A DNA stretch of 64,000 bases, taken from NCBI GenBank assembly GCA_030699385.1, contig JAUYMY010000019.1, positions 1 to 64,000 of the forward strand, read 5' to 3'. The notes beneath the pieces are model-generated. The model ran no database searches. It saw nothing but the letters and a program-made list of their open reading frames with translations, and had not been told where the DNA came from. Within the stretch, counting starts at the first letter, position 1. The number at the start of each line of letters is the position of its first letter. Positions 17,501 to 26,698 of this stretch are shown piece after piece. Source of the DNA: Methylobacter sp. (GTDB lineage Bacteria; Pseudomonadota; Gammaproteobacteria; Methylococcales; Methylomonadaceae). Made by a program: the position numbers and the translations under genes.

Positions 17501-18760
17501 ATGAAAATTGGCATTCAAACCTGGGGCTCTAATGGCGACATCCGCCCTATGCTGGCGTTGGCCGACGGTCTACAACAAGCGGGGCACGCGGTAACGCTGG
17601 TCGCCAGCAGCATCGACAACCACCGTTATCACGACATCTGCGCTCAACTGGGCATAGCCTACCGGCAAGTGCCGGAACATATCGATTTTAATATGCAGGA
17701 TTTTGCCCAGCGTTCATTTCGTATGCATCCGCTGCAATGGCTGAGGGCACTGCTTGATGAAGCATTTTTTCCCTGCGAACAAGCGGTGTACCAAGCGGCA
17801 CAGCAGTTGGTTGCCGAAAACGACATGGTAATCGGCCATCATTTTCTCTACCCGCTAAAGCTGGCGGCGCTACAGCAGCACAAAGCTTTTTTCAGCGTGA
17901 CGCTTTGCCATGCGCCGATACCCAACCCAGCAGTGCCGCCGTTAAACTTTCCTGATGGCGGGCGTTATTTCAACACATTAAGCTGGAAGCTGGTCGATGT
18001 GGTATTCAATTGGGCCTTGAAAAAACCGCTGACCCGTTTATGGCGGGAAGCGGGCGCAACGCCACCAGCGAACATGCTGACTGGACTGCTGACCTCGCAA
18101 CAACTCAATTTGGTGGCGGTCGACCCGTTATTTTGCCGCGCATTTGAGCACTGGCCGCCGCATCATCAACTCTGCGGTTTTTTAAATTTAACCGAAGATG
18201 CGCAGCACTGGGAGATACCAGAGCCGCTGTCCGCATTTCTGGCGAATGGCGCGGCACCGGTTTACCTGACCTTCGGCAGTTTGCAGCAGGCCGTGCCCGA
18301 TTGGAGCATGGATTTGTTTGTCGATGCGGTAAAGCTGGCCGGTTGCCGAGCGATTATTCAGACCAGTTCGGAACGCTATCCTGTCGGCCGCCAAATTGAT
18401 CAAATCTATTTCATCGACCGGCATCCGCATCAGCCGCTGTTCGCGCACTGTGCCGCAGTCGTTCATCATGGCGGCGCGGGGACAACACATGCCGCCACGC
18501 GGGCCGGTTGCCCATCGGTCGTGGTGCCGTTTATGGATGAACAATTGTTTTGGGCGCGGCAATTACAAAAGCTGGGATTGGCAGGCGCGCCGCTACCGGC
18601 AAAGTCTATTACTGCGCAGTCGCTCGCCAAAGCCATCAAAACGGTACTGACGACAAAAAGCATGGCGGAAAAATCCCGTGCAGCCAGCCAATCTATGCAG
18701 ACTCATGACGGTGTGGCAACAGCGGTGCGCTTGCTAAGCCGTTCAATCGCCGCCGAGTAA
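17501..18760 (+). CDS. UGT-type glycosyltransferase (GT1/GT28 fold)
   Basis: A 419-residue GT-B glycosyltransferase. The N-terminal domain begins with the acceptor-side motif GSNGDIRPMLALADGLQQAGH. The C-terminal domain has the nucleotide-sugar pocket (VHHGGAGTTHAATRAGCPSV, then PFMDEQLFWARQL), as in sterol and macrolide glucosyltransferases. A lipid, sterol or hopanoid-like acceptor is possible but unproven. It overlaps the convergent gene at 18743 by 18 bp tail to tail. Confidence 0.9.
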   Translation: MKIGIQTWGSNGDIRPMLALADGLQQAGHAVTLVASSIDNHRYHDICAQLGIAYRQVPEHIDFNMQDFAQRSFRMHPLQWLRALLDEAFFPCEQAVYQAAQQLVAENDMVIGHHFLYPLKLAALQQHKAFFSVTLCHAPIPNPAVPPLNFPDGGRYFNTLSWKLVDVVFNWALKKPLTRLWREAGATPPANMLTGLLTSQQLNLVAVDPLFCRAFEHWPPHHQLCGFLNLTEDAQHWEIPEPLSAFLANGAAPVYLTFGSLQQAVPDWSMDLFVDAVKLAGCRAIIQTSSERYPVGRQIDQIYFIDRHPHQPLFAHCAAVVHHGGAGTTHAATRAGCPSVVVPFMDEQLFWARQLQKLGLAGAPLPAKSITAQSLAKAIKTVLTTKSMAEKSRAASQSMQTHDGVATAVRLLSRSIAAE

Positions 18761-19846
18761 ATTACCCAAGCCGCCCAGAATTGAACCTTCATCTTGCTGC
18801 CGTCCACCGCCTTGCGGTGCCGATGACAGCATTCGACCCGCCAAGCGCGAGAATGGCAGGCTTTGCAACCAAACCGTGCCGGGGCCGGTTAATTTGGCAA
18901 ACACTAAACCCTCGCCACCAAACAGCATGGTTTTAATGCCGCCAGCCTGCTGTATGTCAAAATCAACAGCGGCTGTCATCGCCGCCAAACAACCGGTATC
19001 GACGTGCAGCGTTTCACCCGCAGCCAGTTCTATTTTTTGCAGACAGCCGCCGGCATGGACAAACACCCAGCCCTCACCTTCCAGCTTTTGCATGATAAAA
19101 CCTTCGCCGCCGAACAGGCCGGTTAAAATGCGCCGTTGAAAGTGAATGCCGATTTGCACGCCTTTGGCCGCCGCTAAAAAGCTGTCTTTTTGGCAAATCA
19201 GTTTATTGCCATAGTCTTTTAAACTGAGTGCCAAAATAGTGCCCGGAAAAGGCGCGGCAAACGCCACCTTGCCTTTGCGTTGCGCGGTTTGGGTGAATAC
19301 GGTGATAAACAGGCTTTCGTTGGTCAGTAGCCGTTTGCCCGCCCCCAGCAATAAGCCCATCAGGCCGGATTGCGCAGCCGAACCATCGCCGAACACGGTT
19401 TCCATTTTCACCTCGGCGCTTTTATACATCATCGCCCCGGCTTCTGCGACCGCGCTCTCGTTTGAATCCAGCTCGATTTCGACAAACTGCATTTCATGGC
19501 CGAAAATTTTATAATCAATACCTTCGGTGACAGCCTGTTGGCCAAAACCATACGAACGCTGTTCATCAACAAACACCGGCTGCACATTGGCTTGAGCAAT
19601 CGGCGCGTTCACGGCGGGCAATACCATCGGCTTGGGCGACATCATAGCTTCGGGCATTGGCGGAAACGGCGTAACGCCGTCTTTCTTCATCGGCCTGATT
19701 TCAGTCGCCTGATAAACCGGCAGCCAATCGGTAAATCCCTGGCGCCAACAATAAGCGCCCTGATTTTCGCGGGCAAAGTTTTTTGCATAATCCAACGCGT
19801 AAGGGCCGTAGTTCACAGCATCAACAGAAAAAAACCATTCGTTCAT
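18743..19846 (-). CDS. GYF_2 plus AIM24/TIGR00266 domain protein
   Basis: A 367-residue cytosolic-looking protein. Residues 1-55 form a GYF_2-type domain (WFFSVDAVNYGPY, then WRQGFTDWLPVYQ), a module of bacterial proteins that often carry membrane-related domains. Residues 120-340 match the AIM24/TIGR00266 beta-rich family (FVEIELDSNESAVAEAGAMMY, GGEGFIMQKLEGEGWVFVHAGG). A Gly-rich tail ends the protein. The ATG at 19846 is chosen because GYF_2 begins at once; the frame extends 9 codons further. Function is unknown. It converges on the glycosyltransferase gene. Confidence 0.85.
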   Translation of the reverse strand: MNEWFFSVDAVNYGPYALDYAKNFARENQGAYCWRQGFTDWLPVYQATEIRPMKKDGVTPFPPMPEAMMSPKPMVLPAVNAPIAQANVQPVFVDEQRSYGFGQQAVTEGIDYKIFGHEMQFVEIELDSNESAVAEAGAMMYKSAEVKMETVFGDGSAAQSGLMGLLLGAGKRLLTNESLFITVFTQTAQRKGKVAFAAPFPGTILALSLKDYGNKLICQKDSFLAAAKGVQIGIHFQRRILTGLFGGEGFIMQKLEGEGWVFVHAGGCLQKIELAAGETLHVDTGCLAAMTAAVDFDIQQAGGIKTMLFGGEGLVFAKLTGPGTVWLQSLPFSRLAGRMLSSAPQGGGRQQDEGSILGGLGNLLGGD

Positions 19847-19879
19847 AAATAGTGGCCTCAATATATTATCCAAAGTAAA

Positions 19880-20035
19880 AAGTAACTACTCAGCGAAAAA
19901 AAGAATAGAACACGGAGGCCACTGATTAGACGGATAATGACCGATTAAAAGCCGATTTAAAAAATCGGTGTAAATCTGTCTTATCTGTGTAATCCGTGTT
20001 CCATTTAATTATTTTTAGCAGGGCTGAGTAGTTAC
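19880..20035. repeat. Dispersed repeat family A, copy 2
   Basis: A 156-bp unit with the cleanest ends of the family: GTAACTACTCAGCG at 19880-19893 and, inverted, GCTGAGTAGTTAC at 20023-20035. The interior has AGAACACGGA near the left and TCCGTGTTCC near the right, making the whole unit a long imperfect palindrome. Confidence 0.72.
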
Positions 20036-20065
20036 AATAAAAATACGGAACTCGCCCAGCCTGCC

Positions 20066-23000
20066 TCACAACGGCTCAAACAAAGCCGTCAAATCTTCCG
20101 CCGTCAATTTCAAAGATTCCTCTTTAGCCCCGCCTTTATAAATCCCTTCGGCCAGTGCGCGCTTTTTGTCCTGCATCGCGATAATCTTTTCTTCGACGGT
20201 ATTTTCGGTAATCAGTTTGTACACGAACACCGGCTTGTCCTGGCCGATACGATGGGCGCGGTCTGCGGCCTGGCTTTCGGCGGCGGGATTCCACCACGGG
20301 TCGTAAATGATCACGGTGTCGGCTTCGGTCAAATTTAAACCGACACCGCCCGCTTTCAGGCTGATCAAAAACACGTTCACTTCGCCGCTTTTAAAACGTT
20401 CTATGGCTTCGTCGCGCTGGCGGGTTTGCCCGGTCAATTTGGTGTAGCCGATTTTTAGCGCGTTCAATTCATGTTCAATCAGCGCAATCATGCGGGTGAA
20501 TTGCGAGAACACCAGGATGCGCCGCCCTTCTTCGAGCTGTTCCGGCAACAATTCCATCAACAGGTCGAGTTTGGCCGATTCGGTGACTTTTTGCGCTTCT
20601 TTTAGCGCCAGTGTGCGCGGGTCGCAGCAGGTTTGGCGCAGTTTAAGCAAGGCATCGAGAATGGTGATGTGGCTGCGCGACAAGCCTTTTTCCGCGATTG
20701 CGTCGCGGACTTTTTTCTCCATGGTCAGGCGGATGCTTTCGTATAACGCCGCCTGTTTTGGATACAGCGGCACCGAGCGGATTATCTCGGTTTTCGGCGG
20801 CAATTCGGTGGCGACATCGTGTTTGGTGCGGCGCAACATAAACGGCGCAATCCGCCGCGATAGGCGCTCGCGTTGCTCACTGTCGCCGTACATTTCAATC
20901 GGGGTGCGGTAACGTTTTTTAAAGGTGGTGCTGTCGCTGAGGAAACCCGGCATCAAAAAATCGAATTGCGCCCACAGTTCGCCCAGATGGTTTTCCATCG
21001 GCGTGCCGGTCAGGCACAAACGGTGACTGGCCTTAATTTTGCGCACCAGTTGCGCGGCTTTGGACAGCGGGTTTTTGATGGTTTGGGCTTCATCCAGAAT
21101 CAAATAATGGTAGTCATGTTCGAGCAGCGTTTCCTCATCCCGCGACAGCAGCGGATAAGTGGTCAAAATCAGGTCGTAATCGCGGATTTTGTAGAACAGC
21201 TGTTTGCGTTCAGTGCCCTGCAAAATCAGGATTTTTAGGTCGGGGGTGAAGCGTTCGGTTTCGCGGCGCCAATTGCTCATCAAACTGGTCGGCGCAATAA
21301 TCAGGCTGGGCAATTTCATCCGGCCGCTTTGTTTTTCCAGCAGCAAATGCGTTAGCGTCTGTATGGTTTTGCCCAGGCCCATGTCGTCGGCGAGTATGCC
21401 TGAAAACTGATATTCGCGTAAAAATTGCAGCCAATTCAGGCCCTGTTGCTGATAAGGCCGCAGTTCCGCCTGCAAGTTGTTAGGCAGGGCAACGTCTTCA
21501 ATGCCCCTGAAATTAAGCAGCTTTTGCCCCAGTTCGCGCAAGCCTTCGCCGCCGCGTATAGAAAACAGGCCGTAGTTGTGTTGTTCCAGATCGGCCAAGG
21601 TCGCGGCGTTAAATCGGGACAGTTTCAGGCTACCGTCTTTGCCCAGCGTGCTGCTGTTGAACATCTCCAGCAATACGCTCAGGAACGGCTTGATTTTTTC
21701 GCTAGGCAAGTTCAGATAGCGGTGATCGGCCAGCGGAATGCTCAGCATTGCCGGCAAGTGCTCCAAATCATAGTTTTCCAGCACCGGCATAATCAGCGGC
21801 AACAAAGGCCACGGTTCGCCGTCGATGTCAATGTTAAAGCGCATTTCAAACCAGTCCTGCTGGCTTTCGCTGATTTCGGCATCCCAATTACTCGCGGTCT
21901 GAAAGTTCAGCAAAAAGCTGTCGTCTATGTCGACAAACCAGCCGTCCTGCTCCAACTCCGGCAGGGTGTTGTGCAAAAAATCGCCCCAGCGGGCGGCGCT
22001 GTCCATAATCGATAATTGTGCCGGGCTAAACAACAGCAATTCCGCGATACCGCTGTCCATATTTGAAAAAGCAAAGCCCAAATCAATCAGCCGATTGACA
22101 GCTTGTTGCTCGGTTTCCAGGTCGCGTTTAATCCGTACCAAGCCTTGCCCGGTTTTTACCACGCTGTAATTTTCCGGCGTGGCGGCAGACAGCGCCCAGT
22201 CGCCGTAACTAAACTTGACCTCGATAAAATGGCTGTATTGCTGCGGCGAAAGCTGATGGCCGAACAGACGTAATCTCGGCGTTGGCATCAGCTGGTCGGC
22301 TTCGGTTAAATCGACTTTTTTCGGCGCCGGCAACGGTAATCCTGGATGTTCGGTAACCAGGCGCTGACTGAATTCATCGGCATATTCAGCCGGAATGCGC
22401 GGCGCGGCGAGAATGGTTTTTAGCTGCTCGGTGGATAGATGATGGCAGTTGAGCGCGCCTATCTGATTTAACGCGGCATCAATATATTGCGGTGGTTCGG
22501 TCAGCAGCAAGATGCCGTGCGGCACAATGTCAACGGCTAATTGATAATCGCCATTATCGGCGGTCTGCCAAGTGAAGGTTAAATCGCGCTCGCCGCCTTT
22601 TGTTAATGGCGCCCTTTCGATGTCCAGCCAGAACAACCTGCCGGTTTTTAGTAACTTGGACAAGGCCAAATAACCGGTCGCCCCGGTAATTAAAGGTTCG
22701 TCTTTAAAACCAGGATTCAATGCGGTCAGCAGTTTGGCAATTTCATGGTCTTCCGGTTGCGCATAACTCGCGTAGGAATAGGTATAACGAAGATTGCTTA
22801 AAACCGTTTTTCGGCCTTTGGTTAAGCCGCCGGTTTTCTTGAACTTGGTGATGAACAAATCAATGGTGAATTCGTGTTTTTTATTGTCGGGCTTGAGGAT
22901 ATAAGCAATAAACTCCTTGCGCGCATCGTGTTCTTTGGGGGCTTGCTGATGAAGGCTGTTTAACCAATTCAGGCAATTGGCTGTGGCAGCCGGGGCTAAC

Positions 23001-23317
23001 AGGCTTTGTCCGGCATGTTGGTATTTTAGGCACACCGCCGCAACGTGTTTACAATTGAAGCCGATTGGACAGGTGCAATCCCCTTCAATCTCGGCAGCGC
23101 TATAATCGGGGCGCCAAATAATACGGATATTTTGCCGGTACGGTTCCCTGTCACTGCCTTGAACGGCGGCATTAAGTTGTACAAAAAGGGCGCCTTCGCT
23201 AGCGATAGTCAAGCTAAGCACCTTATTTGTTTGAAAATACTTGATTCCGCGTTCATAAAAAACATCGCCACATTCGTAGCGTATATCGGAGATAAGCAGT
23301 TTCTTTTGTTTATTCAT
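20066..23317 (-). CDS. SWIM zinc-finger SNF2 family helicase
   Basis: A 1083-residue SNF2/RapA-type ATPase. A SWIM zinc motif near the N-terminus (CTCPIGFNCKHVAAVC at about 80) precedes a long unassigned middle. The Swi2/Snf2 motor begins at about 600: motif I DDMGLGKTIQT, motif II DEAQ (LILDEAQTIKNP), motif III LTGTPMEN, then QFTRMIALIEHEL and motif VI DRAHRIGQ. Such proteins are thought to remodel protein-DNA complexes or recycle RNA polymerase; some accompany defence islands. The ATG at 23317 is preferred over the TTG 48 bp upstream. It is divergent from slp. Confidence 0.93.
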   Translation of the reverse strand: MNKQKKLLISDIRYECGDVFYERGIKYFQTNKVLSLTIASEGALFVQLNAAVQGSDREPYRQNIRIIWRPDYSAAEIEGDCTCPIGFNCKHVAAVCLKYQHAGQSLLAPAATANCLNWLNSLHQQAPKEHDARKEFIAYILKPDNKKHEFTIDLFITKFKKTGGLTKGRKTVLSNLRYTYSYASYAQPEDHEIAKLLTALNPGFKDEPLITGATGYLALSKLLKTGRLFWLDIERAPLTKGGERDLTFTWQTADNGDYQLAVDIVPHGILLLTEPPQYIDAALNQIGALNCHHLSTEQLKTILAAPRIPAEYADEFSQRLVTEHPGLPLPAPKKVDLTEADQLMPTPRLRLFGHQLSPQQYSHFIEVKFSYGDWALSAATPENYSVVKTGQGLVRIKRDLETEQQAVNRLIDLGFAFSNMDSGIAELLLFSPAQLSIMDSAARWGDFLHNTLPELEQDGWFVDIDDSFLLNFQTASNWDAEISESQQDWFEMRFNIDIDGEPWPLLPLIMPVLENYDLEHLPAMLSIPLADHRYLNLPSEKIKPFLSVLLEMFNSSTLGKDGSLKLSRFNAATLADLEQHNYGLFSIRGGEGLRELGQKLLNFRGIEDVALPNNLQAELRPYQQQGLNWLQFLREYQFSGILADDMGLGKTIQTLTHLLLEKQSGRMKLPSLIIAPTSLMSNWRRETERFTPDLKILILQGTERKQLFYKIRDYDLILTTYPLLSRDEETLLEHDYHYLILDEAQTIKNPLSKAAQLVRKIKASHRLCLTGTPMENHLGELWAQFDFLMPGFLSDSTTFKKRYRTPIEMYGDSEQRERLSRRIAPFMLRRTKHDVATELPPKTEIIRSVPLYPKQAALYESIRLTMEKKVRDAIAEKGLSRSHITILDALLKLRQTCCDPRTLALKEAQKVTESAKLDLLMELLPEQLEEGRRILVFSQFTRMIALIEHELNALKIGYTKLTGQTRQRDEAIERFKSGEVNVFLISLKAGGVGLNLTEADTVIIYDPWWNPAAESQAADRAHRIGQDKPVFVYKLITENTVEEKIIAMQDKKRALAEGIYKGGAKEESLKLTAEDLTALFEPL

Positions 23318-23465
23318 GAAAAGGACAATAATGCGGTTAGACAAGGGGCGCTTATTGTACTGCAATTAGGCTCGATTGCAGGAATAGGTATCTGCAACAA
23401 TGGCATTACCAGCCGTTTTCTGGTTAAGTAGCGCTAATGAAAATTGCTTAGGTCAGGAGAAAAAA

Positions 23466-24020
23466 ATGAATCGCTATTTATTACTCATCAGTTTGTTGCT
23501 CGGCGCTTGTTCGCAACTGCCACCGGCGATACAAGATCCGCCGCTGTACAATCTGTCCTATAACGAGGCCATTAAGAATATCGCCAGCCTTAAAAATGCG
23601 CCGGTACGCTGGGGCGGTATTATTGTCGAGGTGGAAAATGAGCAGGATTTCAGCCTGTTGCAAGTGCTGTCTTATCCGCTCTCCAGCGATGGGCGACCGC
23701 TCACCGAGCAACCGCATCAGGGGCGGTTTCTTATCAAAAGCGCCGAATTTCTTGATCCGGCGGTGTATGTCAAAAATACCGAAATCACCGTTGCAGGCAC
23801 CTTGATCGGCGATCTTAAGCGCAACATCGGCAATAGAATTATGTATTTGCCATTGCTTTCAGCCACCGCTATTCATCTATGGCCGGCTTATGTTTATGAC
23901 GGCTATTATGATAATTTTGGTTATTACTACAGTCCTTATTACGGCGCTTATCCGTATTTTTGGGGCGGCTATTATTGGGGCAATAACTATCCCCGCTATC
24001 CGAATCGGCGTTTTCGTTAA
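23466..24020 (+). CDS. slp: Slp-family outer membrane lipoprotein
   Basis: A 184-residue lipoprotein of the Slp (starvation-inducible) family. The signal peptide ends in the lipobox LGAC. The Slp domain shows NAPVRWGGIIVEVENEQD, PLSSDGRPL, QGRFLIKSAEFLDP and TVAGTLIGD. The C-terminus is unusually rich in Tyr, Gly and Trp (about 40 residues), which Escherichia Slp lacks. The start is at an ATG with GGAGAAAAA upstream; the frame is open 66 bp further but without a signal sequence. A family A repeat begins directly after its stop codon. Confidence 0.9.
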   Translation: MNRYLLLISLLLGACSQLPPAIQDPPLYNLSYNEAIKNIASLKNAPVRWGGIIVEVENEQDFSLLQVLSYPLSSDGRPLTEQPHQGRFLIKSAEFLDPAVYVKNTEITVAGTLIGDLKRNIGNRIMYLPLLSATAIHLWPAYVYDGYYDNFGYYYSPYYGAYPYFWGGYYWGNNYPRYPNRRFR

Positions 24021-24246
24021 TAGAACACGGACGTCACAGATCAGACGGATTTACACGGATTTTTTAAAATAGACTGTGCTTTTAATCAGCGATTATCCGT
24101 TTTACTTGTGCCCCAGAGGGTATCAGTGCCATCCGTCGACTTGCATGGATGCAGGAGGTAGAGCACCAAAATTAGGCGCTTTAGGCGATGCAGGAGCAAT
24201 TGCCGAGTTCCATTTAGGTATTTTTTAACAACCGCTGAGCAGTTAC
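24021..24246. repeat. Dispersed repeat family A, copy 3 with 70-bp internal insert
   Basis: Matches copy 1 from AGAACACGGA to the right end CGCTGAGCAGTTAC (24233-24246). The outer left end is missing and slp coding sequence abuts it. Relative to copy 1, an extra segment of about 70 bp (24137-24206) carries TGCATGGATGCAGGAGGTAG and GGCGATGCAGGAGCAATTGC. The same segment occurs in copy 4. Confidence 0.7.
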
Positions 24247-24250
24247 CCTG

Positions 24251-25606
24251 TCATGAATGAGACGTTACACGCAAACTAACAAATTCTTCGGCGGCCGTTG
24301 GATGAATGCCTATTGTTGAATCAAAAAGGGCTTTGGTAGCGCCGGCTCGAATCGCAACCGCCATGCCCTGAATGATTTCAGGCGCGTCAGAACCTACCAT
24401 GTGTAAACCCACGACCTTATCAGTGCTGCGCACCACAATCATTTTCATCAGCGTTTTTTCATCAAGACCTGAGAGAGCGCCTTTCATCGGTATAAAACGG
24501 GTTTGGTAAATGTCGATGTCCGGGTATTGTTCACGCGCCTGCGCTTCGGTTAGACCGACACTGGCAATAGTGGGCTGGGAAAAAACAGCGGTAGGGATAT
24601 TGTCATAATCAACCGGGCGCGGCTGCTTGGCATACAAGTTGTTGACCAGAGCCATGCCTTCGGCGATGGCAACCGGCGTCAGATTGACGCGATTAGTGAC
24701 ATCACCCAGCGCATAGATTGACGGCACATTGGTTTGATAGTCGCCATTGACTTTAATGGCGCCCTCGTCGTCCAATTCAACACCTACGGCTTCCAGTCCA
24801 AAACCGGTTGAATTCGGTGTTCTGCCGGTGGCGTATAACACCAGATCGGTGGTCATCTTGGTGCCATCAAAAAGCCGGACGGCAAACGCATCATCTATGA
24901 TTTCTATCGCTTCGATATCGGTATTAAACAGGATGCTAATGCCTTTTCTAGCCATGTTAACAGCGAGGAAATCGCGAACATCCTCATCAAAGCCCCGAAG
25001 TAACTTGTCGCCACGATGACAAAGAGTGGTATCAACACCCAAGCCGTGCAGAATACTGGCAAACTCGACAGCGATGTAACCGCCGCCGACAATAATAATG
25101 CGCTTGGGTAATTGCTCAAGAAAAAACATGTCGTCCGAGGTAACAACGTGTTGTTTGCCGGGAATATTGGGTACAGACGGCCAACCGCCTGTCGCAATCA
25201 CGATGCGTTCGGCAGTGTATTGCGCCGTATCGATGACCACAGTATGCGCATCAAGCACCGTTGCCCGGCCCGTGATAACGGTGGCACCCGATTGTTGCAG
25301 CCGACTGCGGTAAACCGCCTGCAGCCGTTTGATTTCCTGATTTTTGCTGGCAATCAGACTGGCCCAATCGAACGATGGTTTTTCCAGCGTCCAGCCAAAA
25401 CCTTCGGCCGCTTGAAATTGCTCTTGGAATTGTGACGCATAAACGAACAGTTTTTTCGGCACACAACCGACATTGACACAGGTGCCACCTATATGGCGCT
25501 GTTCGGCAATGGCGACATTAACGCCCAGACCTGCCGCCATATTGGCGACACGCACGCCGCCGGAGCCTGCGCCAATTACGAACAGGTCATAGTCATAGTG
25601 GGTCAT
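24251..25606 (-). CDS. gor: Glutathione-disulfide reductase
   Basis: FAD flavoprotein that reduces oxidised glutathione with NADPH in the cytoplasm. The 451 residues have the usual length. FAD-binding GAGSGGVRVA is at about 12-21. The redox pair is in GGTCVNVGCVPKK (Cys at about 42 and 47). The NADPH-binding GGGYIAVEFA is followed by an Arg-containing segment, and the active-site His-Glu lies in GIHPTAAEEF. Its neighbour upstream is a peroxiredoxin of the glutathione/thioredoxin-using type, so they may work together. Family A repeats flank it on both sides. Confidence 0.95.
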   Translation of the reverse strand: MTHYDYDLFVIGAGSGGVRVANMAAGLGVNVAIAEQRHIGGTCVNVGCVPKKLFVYASQFQEQFQAAEGFGWTLEKPSFDWASLIASKNQEIKRLQAVYRSRLQQSGATVITGRATVLDAHTVVIDTAQYTAERIVIATGGWPSVPNIPGKQHVVTSDDMFFLEQLPKRIIIVGGGYIAVEFASILHGLGVDTTLCHRGDKLLRGFDEDVRDFLAVNMARKGISILFNTDIEAIEIIDDAFAVRLFDGTKMTTDLVLYATGRTPNSTGFGLEAVGVELDDEGAIKVNGDYQTNVPSIYALGDVTNRVNLTPVAIAEGMALVNNLYAKQPRPVDYDNIPTAVFSQPTIASVGLTEAQAREQYPDIDIYQTRFIPMKGALSGLDEKTLMKMIVVRSTDKVVGLHMVGSDAPEIIQGMAVAIRAGATKALFDSTIGIHPTAAEEFVSLRVTSHS

Positions 25607-25631
25607 TAGCGGTTCTCGTAAGAATAAAAAA

Positions 25632-25990
25632 AGGGGAGCAAATAGAACGCGGATGGCACAGATGAGACGGATTTACACGGGAGAATTAAAATATGTTGTG
25701 CTGTTACAGCGTTTTCAAATTCAGTTAATTACTAAAAAACATCAAAACAATAACATGGCTGGAGTGCAGGCTTTGCCTGCTCTGGCAGGCAAAGCCTGCA
25801 CTCCAGCGATAATAAGGACGACATAGGTTAGTAACTCATTTAAATTGAAAATGCTGTATCAGTGATAATCCGTTTAATCCGCTTCATCCGTCGACTGCAT
25901 GGATGCAGGAGGTAGAGCACCAAACTTCGGCGCTTTAGGCGATGCAGGAGCAATTGCCGCGTTCTATTTTTTTTCGCTGAGTAATTATTT
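25632..25990. repeat. Dispersed repeat family A, copy 4 (enlarged)
   Basis: The left part has AGAACGCGGATGGCACAGAT and the right part ends in CGCTGAGTAATTA. The interior contains the same 70-bp insert as copy 3 (about 25890-25960) and a further block holding a perfect 23-bp palindrome. The gap between gor and the peroxiredoxin gene is thus almost entirely repeat DNA. The right end runs into the peroxiredoxin stop region. Confidence 0.6.
25758..25807. repeat. Perfect 23-bp inverted repeat
   Basis: Two perfectly complementary 23-bp arms (25758-25780 and 25785-25807) are separated by TCTG. The arms contain TGCAGGCTTTGCCTGC, itself palindromic. RNA from either strand would form a very stable hairpin. 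No T-run follows, so it is not a normal terminator. It sits inside repeat A copy 4. Confidence 0.85.
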
Positions 25991-26512
25991 ATGCTGCTGC
26001 AAATAGTCCAACAGCGTATCAACGCCGCTGACGGTAAACGGGTCATCGGGGCAGTTATCCATTTGGCCGGGCTCGCTAAATAGCTTGATAATCTTTTTGT
26101 CCTCGACAATCATCGAATAACGCCATGAGCGGCTGCCAAATCCGATATTTTCTTTTTTCACCAGCATACCCATAGCACGGGTAAAGTCACCGTTGCCGTC
26201 GGGCAGCATTTTTACATCGGTGACATCAAGATGCTTGCTCCATTGAAACATCACGAAGGCATCATTAACGCTCAGGCAATAGACTTCATCAATACCCCGA
26301 TCAAGCAGTTGCTGATAGCTGGCTTCATAACCCGGTAAATGCTTGTTTGAACAGGTCGGAGTAAAAGCGCCGGGCAAGGCCAAAACCACGATTTTTTTGC
26401 CCTTGAAAATATCGTCGGTACTGACATCCTGCCAGCGAAACGGATTTTCGCCGCCGATACTTTCGTCACGGACACGGGTATTGAAAATAACATCAGGTAC
26501 AGTGGTAAGCAT
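25985..26512 (-). CDS. Peroxiredoxin, Prx5/AhpE-like
   Basis: Thiol peroxidase reducing hydrogen and organic peroxides. The 175 residues include the active-site stretch LPGAFTPTCSNKHLPGYE with the peroxidatic Cys, and a downstream Arg in the SRSWRYS segment. The motif matches the Prx5 type, often fused to glutaredoxin and reduced by glutathione; here no glutaredoxin domain is present. The glutathione reductase gene lies next downstream on the same strand. A membrane mini-protein gene lies upstream. Confidence 0.93.
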   Translation of the reverse strand: MLTTVPDVIFNTRVRDESIGGENPFRWQDVSTDDIFKGKKIVVLALPGAFTPTCSNKHLPGYEASYQQLLDRGIDEVYCLSVNDAFVMFQWSKHLDVTDVKMLPDGNGDFTRAMGMLVKKENIGFGSRSWRYSMIVEDKKIIKLFSEPGQMDNCPDDPFTVSGVDTLLDYLQQHK

Positions 26513-26591
26513 AGTGAAGCTCCTTAAGATTAACTTGGCTGTAGCAGACCTTCCAGGTTTTTAAAATCCGGAAGGCCTGACTTGCAATGTC

Positions 26592-26666
26592 TTAGCGCAC
26601 GAACAGCGCGATCAGAATGATGATGGGAATGGGAATGCCGATAAGGTACAAAAGTATTGAACGCAT
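26592..26666 (-). CDS. 24-residue hydrophobic membrane peptide
   Basis: A 24-codon frame reading MRSILLYLIGIPIPIIILIA and ending LFVR, one predicted membrane helix with basic residues at both ends. The composition is strikingly non-random (8 Ile), and similar tiny proteins occur next to stress genes in environmental proteobacteria. An upstream AGGAAATAAGCC provides a plausible ribosome site. It was recognised by reading the gap and has no assigned function. Confidence 0.6.
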   Translation of the reverse strand: MRSILLYLIGIPIPIIILIALFVR

Positions 26667-26698
26667 GGCTTATTTCCTGATTAAGTTAAGAGATTGTG

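Noticed and set aside
21425-22015. 196-codon plus-strand frame opposite the SNF2 helicase
   Set aside because: Antisense shadow of a well-supported gene; Gln/Arg/Phe-rich translation typical of the reverse of such coding DNA.
25112-25435. 107-codon plus-strand frame inside gor
   Set aside because: Antisense to a clear glutathione reductase gene, no own start signal.
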